Positions 8,132 through 16,106 of a stretch of DNA of 64,000 bases are shown here, in pieces; the first letter of the stretch is position 1, and each line of letters begins with the position of its first letter. Made by a program: the position numbers and the translations under genes. Source of the DNA: Natronohydrobacter sp. Its GTDB lineage: Bacteria > Pseudomonadota > Alphaproteobacteria > Rhodobacterales > Rhodobacteraceae. The DNA is taken from NCBI GenBank assembly GCA_030603695.1, contig JAUVXF010000004.1, positions 62,001-126,000 of the forward strand, read 5' to 3'. The notes beneath the pieces were generated by a model. The model saw only the letters and a list, made by a program, of their open reading frames with translations. It made no database searches and was not told where the DNA came from.

Positions 8132-9165
8132 GCCAGCACCTGCCGCAGCGGCATGCGGTCGCGTTTGCGGGTCAGCTCGAAATTGCCCAAGGGTGTCCAG
8201 CCGGCCAGCACGGTGTCGCGCCCATCTGTGCGAAATGCGCCGCGCAGGGTTTGTTCCAGAATCTGGCGGTCTTTCTTGGAGCTGGGGGCCAAATCCAGCA
8301 CCACCAGCCCGCCAAGCCCGCGCAGGCGCAATTGCCGGGGCAGATCGCGGATGGCGGCAATGTTGGCCTTCAGCCCCGCAGCGGGGCTGGTATCGGGGCC
8401 GGTATTGATATCCACCGCAACCAGTGCGCGGGTGGGTTCGATCACCATGGACGCGCCCTGTGGCAAAGGCAATTCGGCGCTGAGCAGTGTGTCTATGGCC
8501 TCTGCCACATTATGGCGCGCAAAGCTGCCTTTGCCCTCGTCCAGTATGTCGGGGCTGGGCCAGTCGCGCCAGGCGGCCAGATGCGGGGCAGGGGCATCGA
8601 GCAGGATTTCGGGTGCCCCCGCCAGATCGGCCAGGATGGTTTCGGCAAGGCCGCGCATCTGCGCGATATCATCTTGTATCACGTCATCATCGGCACCCTC
8701 ACAGGCAGAGCGCAAGATCAGCCCAAGGGCCGGGTCTGCGCCCTCCATGGCGCTGCTTGCGCGAGCGGCCAGTTCCGAGCGGCGTGTTTCATCGCTGATC
8801 TGGCGCGAGATGTTCAGCCCCGGTGCATCGGGGGTGACAATGGCATAACGGCTTTTGAACAACAGCCGCGTGGTAAGGGGAACGGCCTTGCCCGGTTCGG
8901 CCAGCCCGCTGACCTGCACCAGAAGCGGCGCGCCGGGGCGAATGCCTTTGGTCTGGCGCAAGAACCCGCTTTGGCCACCGGGCAGATCCACAAAGGCCCC
9001 GCCCAGCCCTTTGACAGGGCGGCCCATCTTGGCACGGCAAATCGCCTCTGGCGCAAGGGCCATGTCTTTGGGGGCGATGATCAGGTCTTCCAGCTGCCCG
9101 TCCACCATCCGCGCCGCCGCTTCGCGGCCCTTATAGTGGTCTAGCGCAATTACACTGCCTTTCAT
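8128..9165 (-). CDS. Ribonuclease E/G family protein (short, RNase G-like)
   Basis: Second RNase E/G homologue in the window, about 345 residues. It has an N-terminal S1-like region ending in GLNISRQI, a catalytic DNase I-like region with the metal-site aspartates in VAVDINTG and VVLDLAP, and the ARQL-type helix [13 protein letters not shown]. It lacks the CPxC zinc link and the small domain that follow in RNase E and in full RNase G (about 490 residues in E. coli), so it may have different oligomeric state or RNA targets. The start chosen (MKGSVIALD) overlaps the maf stop by four bases (ATGA); an ATG two codons upstream is the alternative. Confidence 0.88.
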   Translation of the reverse strand: MKGSVIALDHYKGREAAARMVDGQLEDLIIAPKDMALAPEAICRAKMGRPVKGLGGAFVDLPGGQSGFLRQTKGIRPGAPLLVQVSGLAEPGKAVPLTTRLLFKSRYAIVTPDAPGLNISRQISDETRRSELAARASSAMEGADPALGLILRSACEGADDDVIQDDIAQMRGLAETILADLAGAPEILLDAPAPHLAAWRDWPSPDILDEGKGSFARHNVAEAIDTLLSAELPLPQGASMVIEPTRALVAVDINTGPDTSPAAGLKANIAAIRDLPRQLRLRGLGGLVVLDLAPSSKKDRQILEQTLRGAFRTDGRDTVLAGWTPLGNFELTRKRDRMPLRQVLA

Positions 9166-9728
9166 TCCCATCTCAATCCGGCTGCGCGCAACAGATGCGC
9201 GGTTTCAACTGCGGGCAGGCCCATAACCCCGGTGAAAGAGCCTTGAATCCATGGGATCAGCGCACCGCCGCGCCCTTGTATGGCATAGCCCCCTGCCTTG
9301 CCCTGCCATTCGCCAGAGCCGAGATAGGCGTTGATCTCTGTATCCGAGAGCGGCTTCATCTTTACGGCTGTCACCTGCGTGCGCGCCCAGTGCTGCGCGC
9401 CGCGCCGCACGGCAACACAGGTGATCACCTCATGCCTGCGGCCCGACAGTTTCAGCAGGAATTCCGCCGCCTGCGCCACGTTTTCCGGCTTGCCCAGAAT
9501 GCGCCGGCCCAGGGCAACCGTGGTATCTGCGGCCAGCACAATATCATCGGGGTCAGAGGCGATGGCATCCAGTTTCGCGCGTGTCACACGCGCGCAATAC
9601 GGGCGTGGCAATTCGCCGGGAAAAGGGGTTTCATCAATATCCGCGCCCAGAATCACATCTGGCACAATCCCAAGCCCTGCAAGAATGTCTTTGCGGCGCG
9701 GGCTGCTGGAGCCAAGGATCAGGCGCAT
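9162..9728 (-). CDS. maf: Maf family nucleotide pyrophosphatase
   Basis: House-cleaning pyrophosphatase that hydrolyses non-canonical or modified nucleoside triphosphates to monophosphates. The 188-residue length is normal. The N-terminal [14 protein letters not shown] is the family signature, followed by the catalytic acidic segment [11 protein letters not shown] and the [10 protein letters not shown] motif near the C-terminus. It begins 3 bases after the infA stop codon and its own stop overlaps the next gene, so it is embedded in an infA-maf-RNase-yacG operon. Confidence 0.94.
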   Translation of the reverse strand: MRLILGSSSPRRKDILAGLGIVPDVILGADIDETPFPGELPRPYCARVTRAKLDAIASDPDDIVLAADTTVALGRRILGKPENVAQAAEFLLKLSGRRHEVITCVAVRRGAQHWARTQVTAVKMKPLSDTEINAYLGSGEWQGKAGGYAIQGRGGALIPWIQGSFTGVMGLPAVETAHLLRAAGLRWE

Positions 9729-9731
9729 GTC

Positions 9732-9950
9732 TTATTTGAAGCGGTAATTGATCCGCCCCTTTGACAGGTCATAGGGTGTCATTTCCACCTGAACCTTATC
9801 GCCGACCAGCACGCGAATACGGTTCTTGCGCATCTTTCCTGCCATATGTGCGTTTATTTCATGGCCGTTTTCCAGCTCGACCCGAAATGTCGCATTTGGC
9901 AGGAGTTCCTTGACGACACCGGGGAATTCGAGCAGTTCTTCCTTGGCCAT
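9732..9950 (-). CDS. infA: Translation initiation factor IF-1
   Basis: 72-residue OB-fold protein that occupies the ribosomal A site during initiation. The sequence [13 protein letters not shown] through [16 protein letters not shown] is the canonical IF-1 from end to end. An in-frame GTG two codons upstream exists, but the ATG is placed 5 bases after GGAG and gives the conserved N-terminus. It heads the minus-strand run infA-maf-RNase E/G-like-yacG-tRNA-Phe. A GC-rich inverted repeat (GCGCGC, 9969-9974 and 9986-9991) sits in the 79-base gap upstream. Confidence 0.98.
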   Translation of the reverse strand: MAKEELLEFPGVVKELLPNATFRVELENGHEINAHMAGKMRKNRIRVLVGDKVQVEMTPYDLSKGRINYRFK

Positions 9951-10029
9951 GGTCACTCCAGCTATGTTGCGCGCCCCCTAGCGGAGCGCGCGCGATAGAT
10001 GGGGCCATTTCGCCGCATTTTCAAGCGAA

Positions 10030-10917
10030 TTATGGCGCTTTCACCTTTTGCACAGGGCAAAGCAGGCGGTTTTTCTGCTCGTGCCAATGCTGGTGGTTGA
10101 ATACGGCGCCTGCGCGGCGCACATGGGCGATTGCATCAAGGTGTATATCGGCCATTGCCCAGCCGGGGGTATTGAGGGCGGTTTGTGCCAGAATGCCGGT
10201 TTCGGGAAAGCCCAGATCGGGTGGGCCATAGAGCGCGGCTGCGCCCACATTCTCATCCACCGCAGGGCACCACAGCGCTTCGCCCACAGTCGGGGCATGC
10301 ACGACAACGCATTGGTTTTCCAAGGCGCGCGCCATGGCCCCCACCTTTACCCGCGTATAGCCCGAAAGCGCATCTGTGGCAGAGGGGGCAAGCAAAATCT
10401 CTGCCCCGGCCTCTGTCAAGTTGCGGGCGAGAAGGGGAAATTCCGCGTCATAGCAGATGATCACGCCGATCTTGCCCAAGGCCGTGTCAAACACTGTCAG
10501 CCCGTGGCCGGGCGCGATATCCCATATCTCGCGTTCAAACCGGGTCATGATCTGTTTGTCTTGGTGGCCAATGCGCCCGTTTGGGCCGTAAAGGATGGCG
10601 CGGTTTACAGGGCGGGGCCCGCCTGCCATGGCCGGGCCGCTTGCCCCAAGGATATGCAGCTTGAAGCGCGCGGCCAGTTCTTCATGCAGCGCAATCACGG
10701 CGGGTTGATGGCGCATCACCTCTTGCAAGGCGGATTCCAGATTGGCGGCAACATCCGCGCCCCCAAGGCTGGCCAGTTCCATCGCGCCATATTCGGGAAA
10801 GACCAGCAAATCTGCGCCCTCTTGCGCGGCGCGTGCAACCCAATCTGTCAATTTGGCGGCATAGGCCGCCCAATCTGGCAAGAAATCCAGCGGGTAGGCG
10901 GCGGCGGCAAGTTTCAT
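10030..10917 (-). CDS. Carbon-nitrogen hydrolase (nitrilase superfamily amidase)
   Basis: About 295 residues with the Glu-Lys-Cys catalytic triad contexts of the nitrilase superfamily: FPEYGAMELA (Glu), KQIMTRFE (Lys) and IICYDAEFPLLAR (Cys). Enzymes of this fold hydrolyse amides or nitriles, and the substrate cannot be read from sequence. The start MKLAAAAYPL overlaps the stop of the GNAT gene (ATGA). In several bacteria a GNAT domain and a nitrilase domain of this type are fused into one protein; here they are separate but coupled. A longer in-frame start at 10980 would overlap the GNAT gene and is not preferred. Confidence 0.9.
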   Translation of the reverse strand: MKLAAAAYPLDFLPDWAAYAAKLTDWVARAAQEGADLLVFPEYGAMELASLGGADVAANLESALQEVMRHQPAVIALHEELAARFKLHILGASGPAMAGGPRPVNRAILYGPNGRIGHQDKQIMTRFEREIWDIAPGHGLTVFDTALGKIGVIICYDAEFPLLARNLTEAGAEILLAPSATDALSGYTRVKVGAMARALENQCVVVHAPTVGEALWCPAVDENVGAAALYGPPDLGFPETGILAQTALNTPGWAMADIHLDAIAHVRRAGAVFNHQHWHEQKNRLLCPVQKVKAP

Positions 10918-11501
10918 AAGGCGCGGCTCCAGAATTGCAGGGGTTTGGGGCTGTCGGTGCTGTCGCCCAAATCCCGCCATGTGAACTGCGCCACGATACC
11001 GGGGCAGGGCGCATAGCCGCGCGCGTGCCAGAACCTATCCAGCGGGCGGTAGCTGGCCGGGCGGGCGGGGTGATCTGCCGGGCGGATCACGCTGCAAAAG
11101 ACGCTTTGCGAAAAGCCAAGCGCGCGGGCATGGCCTTCGCGCAGATCAAAGAAGCGATGGCCCGCGCCTTGGCCGCGACAGGCAGGCAAGAGCACAGATT
11201 CGGCGCAATAAAAGATCGTGCCCATATCCATGCCGCTGCCGTTGAAAGCTGCGCCAAATTCGCTGTCTGCCTCTGTCAGGGGCAGGCCGGTAGAGGCGCC
11301 CACCAGATCCGCCCCATCCCATGCCGCCACCACCACAGCGCGCGCACTGTCTTGATAGGCGCGCAGATAGCTGCGTTCATAGTCCAGATCGCCCTCATAC
11401 AGATAGGGCCATTCGCGGAAAACGCGCATGCGCAATGCGGCGACCCCGTCTATCACCGGGGCTATGGCCGTGCCCGTCAAAGCCTGAAAGCGCAAACTCA
11501 T
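10914..11501 (-). CDS. GNAT family N-acetyltransferase
   Basis: 195-residue protein with a GNAT fold: N-terminal RMRVFREWPYLYEG, central strand AVVVAAWDGADLVGAS, and the acetyl-CoA pyrophosphate loop in LPACRGQGAGHRFF (R-G-Q-G-A/G type). The acceptor is unknown. Stop and start codons overlap with neighbours on both sides (4-base ATGA overlaps with the nitrilase downstream and the NTF2-like gene upstream), which points to one translational unit and a shared pathway, perhaps acetylation and amide hydrolysis of the same metabolite. Confidence 0.88.
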   Translation of the reverse strand: MSLRFQALTGTAIAPVIDGVAALRMRVFREWPYLYEGDLDYERSYLRAYQDSARAVVVAAWDGADLVGASTGLPLTEADSEFGAAFNGSGMDMGTIFYCAESVLLPACRGQGAGHRFFDLREGHARALGFSQSVFCSVIRPADHPARPASYRPLDRFWHARGYAPCPGIVAQFTWRDLGDSTDSPKPLQFWSRAL

Positions 11502-11896
11502 TTAGAGACCTGAGCAATCCAGTCTTGCAGGTTGTAATAGGTTGTAATCCGCGTGATCCGGCCATCTGCCAGCGTAAAGAAAGACCCCGCAGGCAGCACA
11601 TAGCGCTGTCCATGCGCCTCTGGCAGGCCCGGATCGGTTTGCAGATATTCGCCATGCACCACAAATTCCGCCGCAGCGCGTGTGCCGTCCGCGCTGACAA
11701 AAACCACCATGTCGCGCAGGGTTTCGCGGTAGCTGACGCCCATATGGCTGCAAAATTCCGCAAATTTCGCGCGGCCCTGCCGCATATCGCCTTGATTGAC
11801 GAAATGCTGCACATTGTCACTGACAAGGGCCAGCATTGTGTCTGTATCGCCTGCATTGAAAGCATCGAAATAGCGGGTGATGATGGCACGGCTCAT
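11498..11896 (-). CDS. Nuclear transport factor 2 / SnoaL-like (ketosteroid isomerase-related) protein
   Basis: 132 residues with a cone-shaped NTF2-like pattern: an N-terminal helix RYFDAFNAGDTDTMLALVSD, then HFVNQGDMRQGRAKFAEF, and a C-terminal strand pair ending RITTYYNLQDWIAQV. Members include steroid isomerases, polyketide cyclases and small-molecule binding proteins, so no activity is assigned. The stop overlaps the GNAT start (ATGA) and the gene begins 3 bases after the LMW-phosphatase gene, so it links the cassette to the upstream operon. Confidence 0.85.
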   Translation of the reverse strand: MSRAIITRYFDAFNAGDTDTMLALVSDNVQHFVNQGDMRQGRAKFAEFCSHMGVSYRETLRDMVVFVSADGTRAAAEFVVHGEYLQTDPGLPEAHGQRYVLPAGSFFTLADGRITRITTYYNLQDWIAQVSK

Positions 11897-11899
11897 GCG

Positions 11900-12358
11900 T
11901 TACCCTTCTGTTGGCGGCCCAAAGCGGGCCAGCAGCCTGTCTTTGATCTGTTCGCGCACCTGCCGATAGGCCTCCAGCTTGGCTTCGCGCGTTTTCCCAA
12001 GGCCAGAGGGATCCATGATGGGCCAGTATTCCACCGCAATATGGGCAAAACGCGTCAGTTCCAGCGCATGGCGCTGGCTGGCGGGAGAAAGGGCGATAAT
12101 CAGATCAAACCCTGACAGATCATCGCCCCAATCGGCCATTTCCTCGAAGCTGCGGGCGCGGTGGCGATCCAGTTCGATCCCGTCTTCCGCCCCCACAGTG
12201 ATCGAGAAACCATCAATTTCCCGGTCATTGCGCACGCCTGCGGATTGCACATAGGCGCGCTGACCATAGAGTTTTTTCATAAGCCCTTCTGCCAGTGGCG
12301 AGCGCACAGAATTGTGGTCGCAGCAAAACAGGATCGAAGAGGGAAACCGCTCTGCCAT
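11900..12358 (-). CDS. Low-molecular-weight protein tyrosine phosphatase family protein
   Basis: 152 residues with the phosphate-binding CX5R loop near the N-terminus (Cys13-DHNSV-Arg19), the hallmark of the LMW phosphatase/arsenate reductase fold, and a candidate general-acid Asp in EYWPIMDPSG late in the chain. It could be a phosphotyrosine phosphatase or arsenate reductase; the operon position next to UPF0262 is the usual one in alphaproteobacteria and gives no hint of arsenic. The start codon abuts the UPF0262 stop codon directly. Confidence 0.9.
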   Translation of the reverse strand: MAERFPSSILFCCDHNSVRSPLAEGLMKKLYGQRAYVQSAGVRNDREIDGFSITVGAEDGIELDRHRARSFEEMADWGDDLSGFDLIIALSPASQRHALELTRFAHIAVEYWPIMDPSGLGKTREAKLEAYRQVREQIKDRLLARFGPPTEG

Positions 12359-12838
12359 TCAACCCCCGAAATGCAAAACGCAAATCAGGGTAAAGAGGCG
12401 CCGCGCCGTATCTTTGTCCATTTCGGCCTTGCCCTCCAGCCGCTCTTGCAAGATACGCGCGCCCTCATTGTGAATGCCGCGCCGCGCCATGTCGATCGCT
12501 TCGATCTGGCTGGGGGGCAGGCGCTTCACAGCATCGAAATAGCTGGCGCAAATCTGATAGTAATCTTTCACAACCTGCCGGAATGGCCCAAGTGACAGGA
12601 TCACTTCGCTGATGGGGCGCCCGGTGTCGTCGCTCAGCGCGATCACAAGGCGGCGTTCGCGGATGGCCAGTGTCATGCCATAGGGGCCTGGGGCCGATGC
12701 CACCCCGTCGCGGGCCAGCAGGGTAAACACGTTGTCTTCCAGCAGATCAAACACGGCGACTTTGCGTTCCTGTTCAATCTCTGGGGTGGGCGTGGGCAGC
12801 CCGCTATCATCAATTTCAATCTTGCAGATTCGGGTCAT
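12359..12838 (-). CDS. UPF0262 family protein
   Basis: Conserved alphaproteobacterial protein of unknown function, 159 residues from the chosen start MTRICKIEIDDSGLP, which fits the family N-terminus; an in-frame ATG 16 codons upstream adds a non-conserved extension. Typical segments are ERKVAVFDLLEDN, LSLGPFRQVVKDYYQIC and a C-terminal HNEGARILQERLEGK. In many relatives it lies directly behind hisD. Here hisD is not upstream; an ArsR gene is instead. It leads the minus-strand operon toward infA. Confidence 0.92.
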   Translation of the reverse strand: MTRICKIEIDDSGLPTPTPEIEQERKVAVFDLLEDNVFTLLARDGVASAPGPYGMTLAIRERRLVIALSDDTGRPISEVILSLGPFRQVVKDYYQICASYFDAVKRLPPSQIEAIDMARRGIHNEGARILQERLEGKAEMDKDTARRLFTLICVLHFGG

Positions 12839-12969
12839 AGGATTTCTTTGGCTAATACTCCGCCCAAGTGATGCCCTGTCTACCACGCAGGCGCAAGCGG
12901 TGCGCGCGGGTAGCGCGCATTTTATCGGCGCGCGGCAGTCTGCAAGAACAGGATTGCCGTAGATCAGCC

Positions 12970-13359
12970 TTATGTCTGAGCTTCGGCGCAGAACATATCA
13001 TAGACCAGTGCAATCAGCCTTGCGGCTTTCTGGTCTTGCAGTGCGTAGTAGATTGCCTTGCCATCGCGGCGGCAAGAAACAATCCCTTCCAGCCGCAATC
13101 GTGCCAGTTGCTGACTGACTGCCGCCTGACGTGATTGCAACAAATGCTCAAGCTCTGTCACCGATTTTTCGCCAGATGACAGATGGCACAGGATCATCAA
13201 GCGCCCCTCATGGGCCAGCGCTTTCAGGAAGCACGCCGCCGCCTGCGCCTGAGCAAGCATATCCACGGGTTCCAGTTCCGCGCAATCGGGTTGCTGGTTG
13301 GGGGCGGGATTGGCCATATCAAGTGCATTCGCTGAGGTGATGCTCTGATCCAAGGTCAT
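12970..13359 (-). CDS. ArsR family winged-helix transcriptional regulator
   Basis: 129 residues with the ArsR/SmtB core FLKALAHEGRLMILCHLSSGEKSVTEL, the recognition helix SRQAAVSQQLARLRLEGIV and the wing RRDGKAIYYAL. The N-terminal 40 residues are Gln/Pro/Ala-rich and may start later. The classical CVC metal-sensing motif of ArsR is absent; the only cysteine in the recognition region is in LRLEGIVSCRRDG, with another in MFCAEAQT, so a thiol-based or sulfur (BigR/SqrR-like) sensor is possible. It is a single gene, 131 bases upstream of UPF0262. Confidence 0.88.
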   Translation of the reverse strand: MTLDQSITSANALDMANPAPNQQPDCAELEPVDMLAQAQAAACFLKALAHEGRLMILCHLSSGEKSVTELEHLLQSRQAAVSQQLARLRLEGIVSCRRDGKAIYYALQDQKAARLIALVYDMFCAEAQT

Positions 13360-13590
13360 CGGCTATGTCCTATGTCTCTACGCCCAAGAATAGAAAGTGT
13401 GAATTCCGCAGCGGTGAAGGCCATTTTTAAAAGATCCCCACACATTAAACATGTAGGGAGAAACTTGTCTTTTTACAATGACATGCGCCCAGATTTGATT
13501 TATTGCCCGCTAATTGCGCGTATTCTCGCTCAAAGTGACAAAATCTCCAAGCGTTTTCACTCTAGATATCTTAAAAACCGTGATTACGCA
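13360..13590. promoter_or_regulatory. AT-rich gap upstream of the ArsR gene
   Basis: This stretch of about 230 bases is clearly richer in A and T than its surroundings and has no convincing gene. It should hold the ArsR promoter; the short inverted repeat ACAT-N5-ATGT at 13442-13454 is a weak operator candidate. Confidence 0.3.
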
Positions 13591-13618
13591 AAAGGCCCGC
13601 CAGAGTGGCGGGCCTTTT
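13591..13618 (-). terminator. Intrinsic terminator of rpsF-rpsR-rplI
   Basis: GGCCCGCC/GGCGGGCC stem with a 5-base loop, flanked by AAA and TTTT, 23 bases after the rplI stop codon on the minus strand. Symmetric enough to act in both directions. Confidence 0.85.
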
Positions 13619-13641
13619 CATGTCTTGTCGCTTCGCGTGGT

Positions 13642-14259
13642 TCAGGCGTCGCGCGGATCAGAACTGTCGCCGCGGCCGCGGGGATCTTCGTCATCATCCA
13701 TGCCGGCAGAACCGATATCGTCAAAGAGTTCCGCAATCTCGAATTCGGCAGCGGCTTCCTCTTCGGCGGCCAGTTCCTGAATCGATTTGCCAGAAGCTTG
13801 CAATTCAGCTTCTTCCACCGAACGGGCAACATTCAGCCCGATTTCCACATCCACTTCGGGATGCAGGTTGATCAGCGCGGAATGCAGGCCCAGAACCTTG
13901 ATCGGTGTGGCGATCACGATCTGACGCTTTTCAACTTTCACGCCCGCTGCGGCCAGCAGATCGGCCACATCGCGTGGGCTGACAGAGCCATAAAGCGCGC
14001 CGCCATCAGAGGCCTGACGGATGACGACATAACGCTCGCCATCCAGCTTGGCGGCAACGGCCTGCGCCTCTTTGCGGGTTTCAAGGTTTTGTGCTTCCAG
14101 CTCGGCCTTGCGGGCTTCGAATGACTTGATGTTGTCAACCGAAGCGCGCAGCGCCTTGCCCTGTGGCAGCAGGTAATTGCGCGCATAGCCGGGCTTTACA
14201 TTCACGACTTCGCCCATCTGGCCAAGTTTGGCCACGCGTTCCAGAAGGATCACTTGCAT
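13642..14259 (-). CDS. rplI: 50S ribosomal protein L9
   Basis: Binds 23S rRNA domain V at the L1 stalk side of the large subunit. The N-terminal RNA-binding domain [17 protein letters not shown] and [12 protein letters not shown] is canonical; a long connecting helix and the C-terminal domain [16 protein letters not shown] follow. At 205 residues it is longer than the roughly 150 of E. coli L9 because of an acidic C-terminal tail after about residue 150, ending in [18 protein letters not shown], a feature common in this bacterial group. Third gene of the rpsF operon. Confidence 0.97.
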   Translation of the reverse strand: MQVILLERVAKLGQMGEVVNVKPGYARNYLLPQGKALRASVDNIKSFEARKAELEAQNLETRKEAQAVAAKLDGERYVVIRQASDGGALYGSVSPRDVADLLAAAGVKVEKRQIVIATPIKVLGLHSALINLHPEVDVEIGLNVARSVEEAELQASGKSIQELAAEEEAAAEFEIAELFDDIGSAGMDDDEDPRGRGDSSDPRDA

Positions 14260-14271
14260 ATCATGCTCTCC

Positions 14272-14499
14272 TTATTTCACAGCGTAGGGCAGCAACGCCA
14301 GAAAGCGCGCACGCTTGATGGCGCGGGCCAGTTCACGCTGTTTCTTGGCCGACACGGCCGTAATGCGTGACGGCACGATTTTGCCACGCTCGGAGATGTA
14401 GCGCTGGAGTAGCCGCACATCTTTATAATCAATCTTCGGCGCATCATCACCCGAGAATGGGCAAACCTTGCGACGGCGGAAAAACGGTTTTGTAGCCAT
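14272..14499 (-). CDS. rpsR: 30S ribosomal protein S18
   Basis: 75-residue small-subunit protein that pairs with S6 on the platform. The stretches [35 protein letters not shown] and [20 protein letters not shown] are diagnostic. It lies between rpsF (14 bases upstream) and rplI (12 bases downstream), the standard order. Confidence 0.98.
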   Translation of the reverse strand: MATKPFFRRRKVCPFSGDDAPKIDYKDVRLLQRYISERGKIVPSRITAVSAKKQRELARAIKRARFLALLPYAVK

Positions 14500-14513
14500 G
14501 GTTCAGATCCTCC

Positions 14514-14960
14514 TCAAGATGCCCGGCGGCGGGGTTCGCGGTCACGGTCGCCACGATCACCACGGTCGCCACGGTCGCCGCGATCCGCACGGTCGCCGCG
14601 ATCACTGCGCTCGCCACGATCACCGCGCTCGCGGTCATCACGCTTTTGCATCTGCGCAGAGGGGCCTTCCTCATGTGCATCAACTTTGACAGTCAGAACG
14701 CGCATCACATCTTCATGCAGGCGCATCAGACGTTCCATTTCCTGCACCGCAGCCGCAGGGGCATCTGTGCGCAGAAAGGCGTAATGGCCCTTGCGGTTCT
14801 TGTTGATCTTGTAAGCCATGGTCTTGACGCCCCAATACTCGTGTTCCACGAGTGTCCCGCCGTTATCGGTCAGGACAGCGCCAAAATGTTCGATCAGCGC
14901 TTCGGCCTGTGTGTTCGACAGATCCTGACGCGCGATCATGACATGCTCATAAAACGGCAT
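14514..14960 (-). CDS. rpsF: 30S ribosomal protein S6
   Basis: 148-residue protein starting [15 protein letters not shown]; an upstream in-frame ATG is not conserved. The S6 core ([19 protein letters not shown], then the S18-contact segment [17 protein letters not shown]) covers about residues 1-100. The rest is a low-complexity basic/acidic tail of Gly-Asp-Arg triplets encoded by a 9-base tandem repeat (about 14537-14630). In E. coli S6 the C-terminus is glutamylated; what this tail does is unknown. First gene of rpsF-rpsR-rplI. Confidence 0.97.
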   Translation of the reverse strand: MPFYEHVMIARQDLSNTQAEALIEHFGAVLTDNGGTLVEHEYWGVKTMAYKINKNRKGHYAFLRTDAPAAAVQEMERLMRLHEDVMRVLTVKVDAHEEGPSAQMQKRDDRERGDRGERSDRGDRADRGDRGDRGDRGDRDREPRRRAS

Positions 14961-15062
14961 GCGATCTCCAATCATGTTGTGGCGCATTTCAAAAGGTGAG
15001 CAGTCTTTCCGCCCCCACCTACGAGAGCTGCGCCGTTGCGTTCAATCGCGGAAAGATGCCGC

Positions 15063-15091
15063 TCTATATACATCACCCTGTTGCGGCGCAA
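15063..15091 (-). promoter_or_regulatory. Possible promoter of the rpsF operon
   Basis: On the minus strand TTGCGC (15091-15086) and TATAGA (15068-15063) are 17 bases apart, about 100 bases before the rpsF ATG. Confidence 0.4.
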
Positions 15092-15166
15092 GGGCGGATG
15101 GGGGCTTATCCGTGGGCCGAGATGCCGAACAGGTGCCATGCTTGCGCCAACATCGCATCTGCACAC

Positions 15167-15195
15167 TTGCCAGAGCGGCGGCGCTGACGCATAAA
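15167..15195 (+). promoter_or_regulatory. Possible promoter of bioY
   Basis: TTGCCA (15167-15172) and CATAAA (15190-15195) with a 17-base spacer, about 32 bases before the ATG. No BioR-type TTATCTATAA site is visible. Confidence 0.4.
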
Positions 15196-15227
15196 GCTGC
15201 AAACTGGTTTTATGAAAGGGGCATAAG

Positions 15228-15800
15228 ATGGCTCACTCCACTCCTTTGATCACGGCGCTTGGTGGCAATGACACGATCTTGCGCAAGGTTGCGATGGTTT
15301 TGTTCGGCTCTGTTCTGGTGGCGGCGGCTGCTCAGGTGACGGTGCCCATGTTCCCGGTGCCCATGACATTGCAAACCCTTGCCATCATGCTGATCGGCCT
15401 GACCTATGGCGCACGGCTGGCAGGGGCCACGCTGGTGACATATCTGGCGCAAGGTGCGATGGGCTTTCCGGTATTTGCAGGCGGGGCTTTCGGGCTGGTG
15501 CCGCTGATGGGGCCAACGGCTGGCTTTCTGTTTGGCTTTGTGCTGATGGCCTTTGTGATGGGCTGGCTGGTAGAGCGTGGGTTGTCGCGCGGCTTTGGCC
15601 TGTTCGCCGCCGCGCTGGTTGCAACGGCGCTGCTGTTTGTTCCCGGCGTTCTGTGGTTGCAGGCTGTCACACCGCTAGATCTGTCGGGCGCATTCATGGC
15701 TGGTGCCGCACCCTTCCTGCTGGGTGAAGTGGTGAAAGCGGCTGTCGCGGTGCTGATCGTGACTGGCGCAATGGCGGCGCTGAAAAACCGCCTCGGCTAA
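15228..15800 (+). CDS. bioY: Biotin transporter BioY (ECF S component)
   Basis: 190-residue integral membrane protein that captures biotin. Family features include AAAAQVTVPMFPVPMTLQTL in the first helix pair, GARLAGATLVTYLAQGAMG, VFAGGAFGLVPLMGPTAGFL and the C-terminal FLLGEVVKAAVA. Six hydrophobic segments are visible. No bioM/bioN energising genes lie nearby, so it either works alone, as reported for some alphaproteobacterial BioY, or shares modules encoded elsewhere. Preceded by AAAGGGG and followed by an intrinsic terminator at 15827; monocistronic. Confidence 0.95.
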   Translation: MAHSTPLITALGGNDTILRKVAMVLFGSVLVAAAAQVTVPMFPVPMTLQTLAIMLIGLTYGARLAGATLVTYLAQGAMGFPVFAGGAFGLVPLMGPTAGFLFGFVLMAFVMGWLVERGLSRGFGLFAAALVATALLFVPGVLWLQAVTPLDLSGAFMAGAAPFLLGEVVKAAVAVLIVTGAMAALKNRLG

Positions 15801-15826
15801 GGCCGAGATATGACGAATGCCAAACA

Positions 15827-15849
15827 GGCGGGGGCAACCCCGCCTTTTT
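15827..15849 (+). terminator. Intrinsic terminator of bioY
   Basis: GGCGGGG/CCCCGCC stem, GCAA tetraloop, TTTTT tail, 27 bases after the bioY stop codon. A second small stem GCATCTT/AAGATGC follows at 15871-15888 in the same 366-base gap. Confidence 0.88.
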
Positions 15850-15936
15850 GCTGCGCTGCGCTGGTGGTCTGCATCTTATAAAAGATGCGCAAGGGCTGGT
15901 TGGCGCGGTAAGGGGACGTTGGGAGTTGCGTGCCAA

Positions 15937-16106
15937 GCGCGGAATCAAGGCCGCAGGCCGCCGCGCCTCAAAGGGCCGCCCCCCGGCACGGCGATTTGGC
16001 TGCAACCTGCGCATAGCCTGAGTTTCGCGCGGACTTTGCCGCCATAAAGTGAAGTAGCCTAAAGGCTGGATCGCCGCACCGCGGCCCGACGCTGCGCGGC
16101 TTTGCG
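15937..16106 (+). repeat. Dispersed intergenic repeat, copy 1 (about 170 bp)
   Basis: Matches 49505-49675 in the same orientation. Identical blocks include 31 bases at 15973-16003 (equal to 49542-49572), the block around ACTTTGCCGCCATAAAGT, one around GGATCGCCGCACCGCGGCCC, and the last 17 bases ending GGCTTTGCG. Overall identity is at least three quarters by hand count. It lies between the converging ends of bioY and the DUF1284 gene, in what is otherwise an empty 366-base gap. Confidence 0.85.

Noticed and set aside
14537-14630. Short regular repeats that could suggest a CRISPR array
   Set aside because: The unit is 9 bases, in frame, encoding Gly-Asp-Arg triplets of the S6 tail; there are no spacers and no cas genes.
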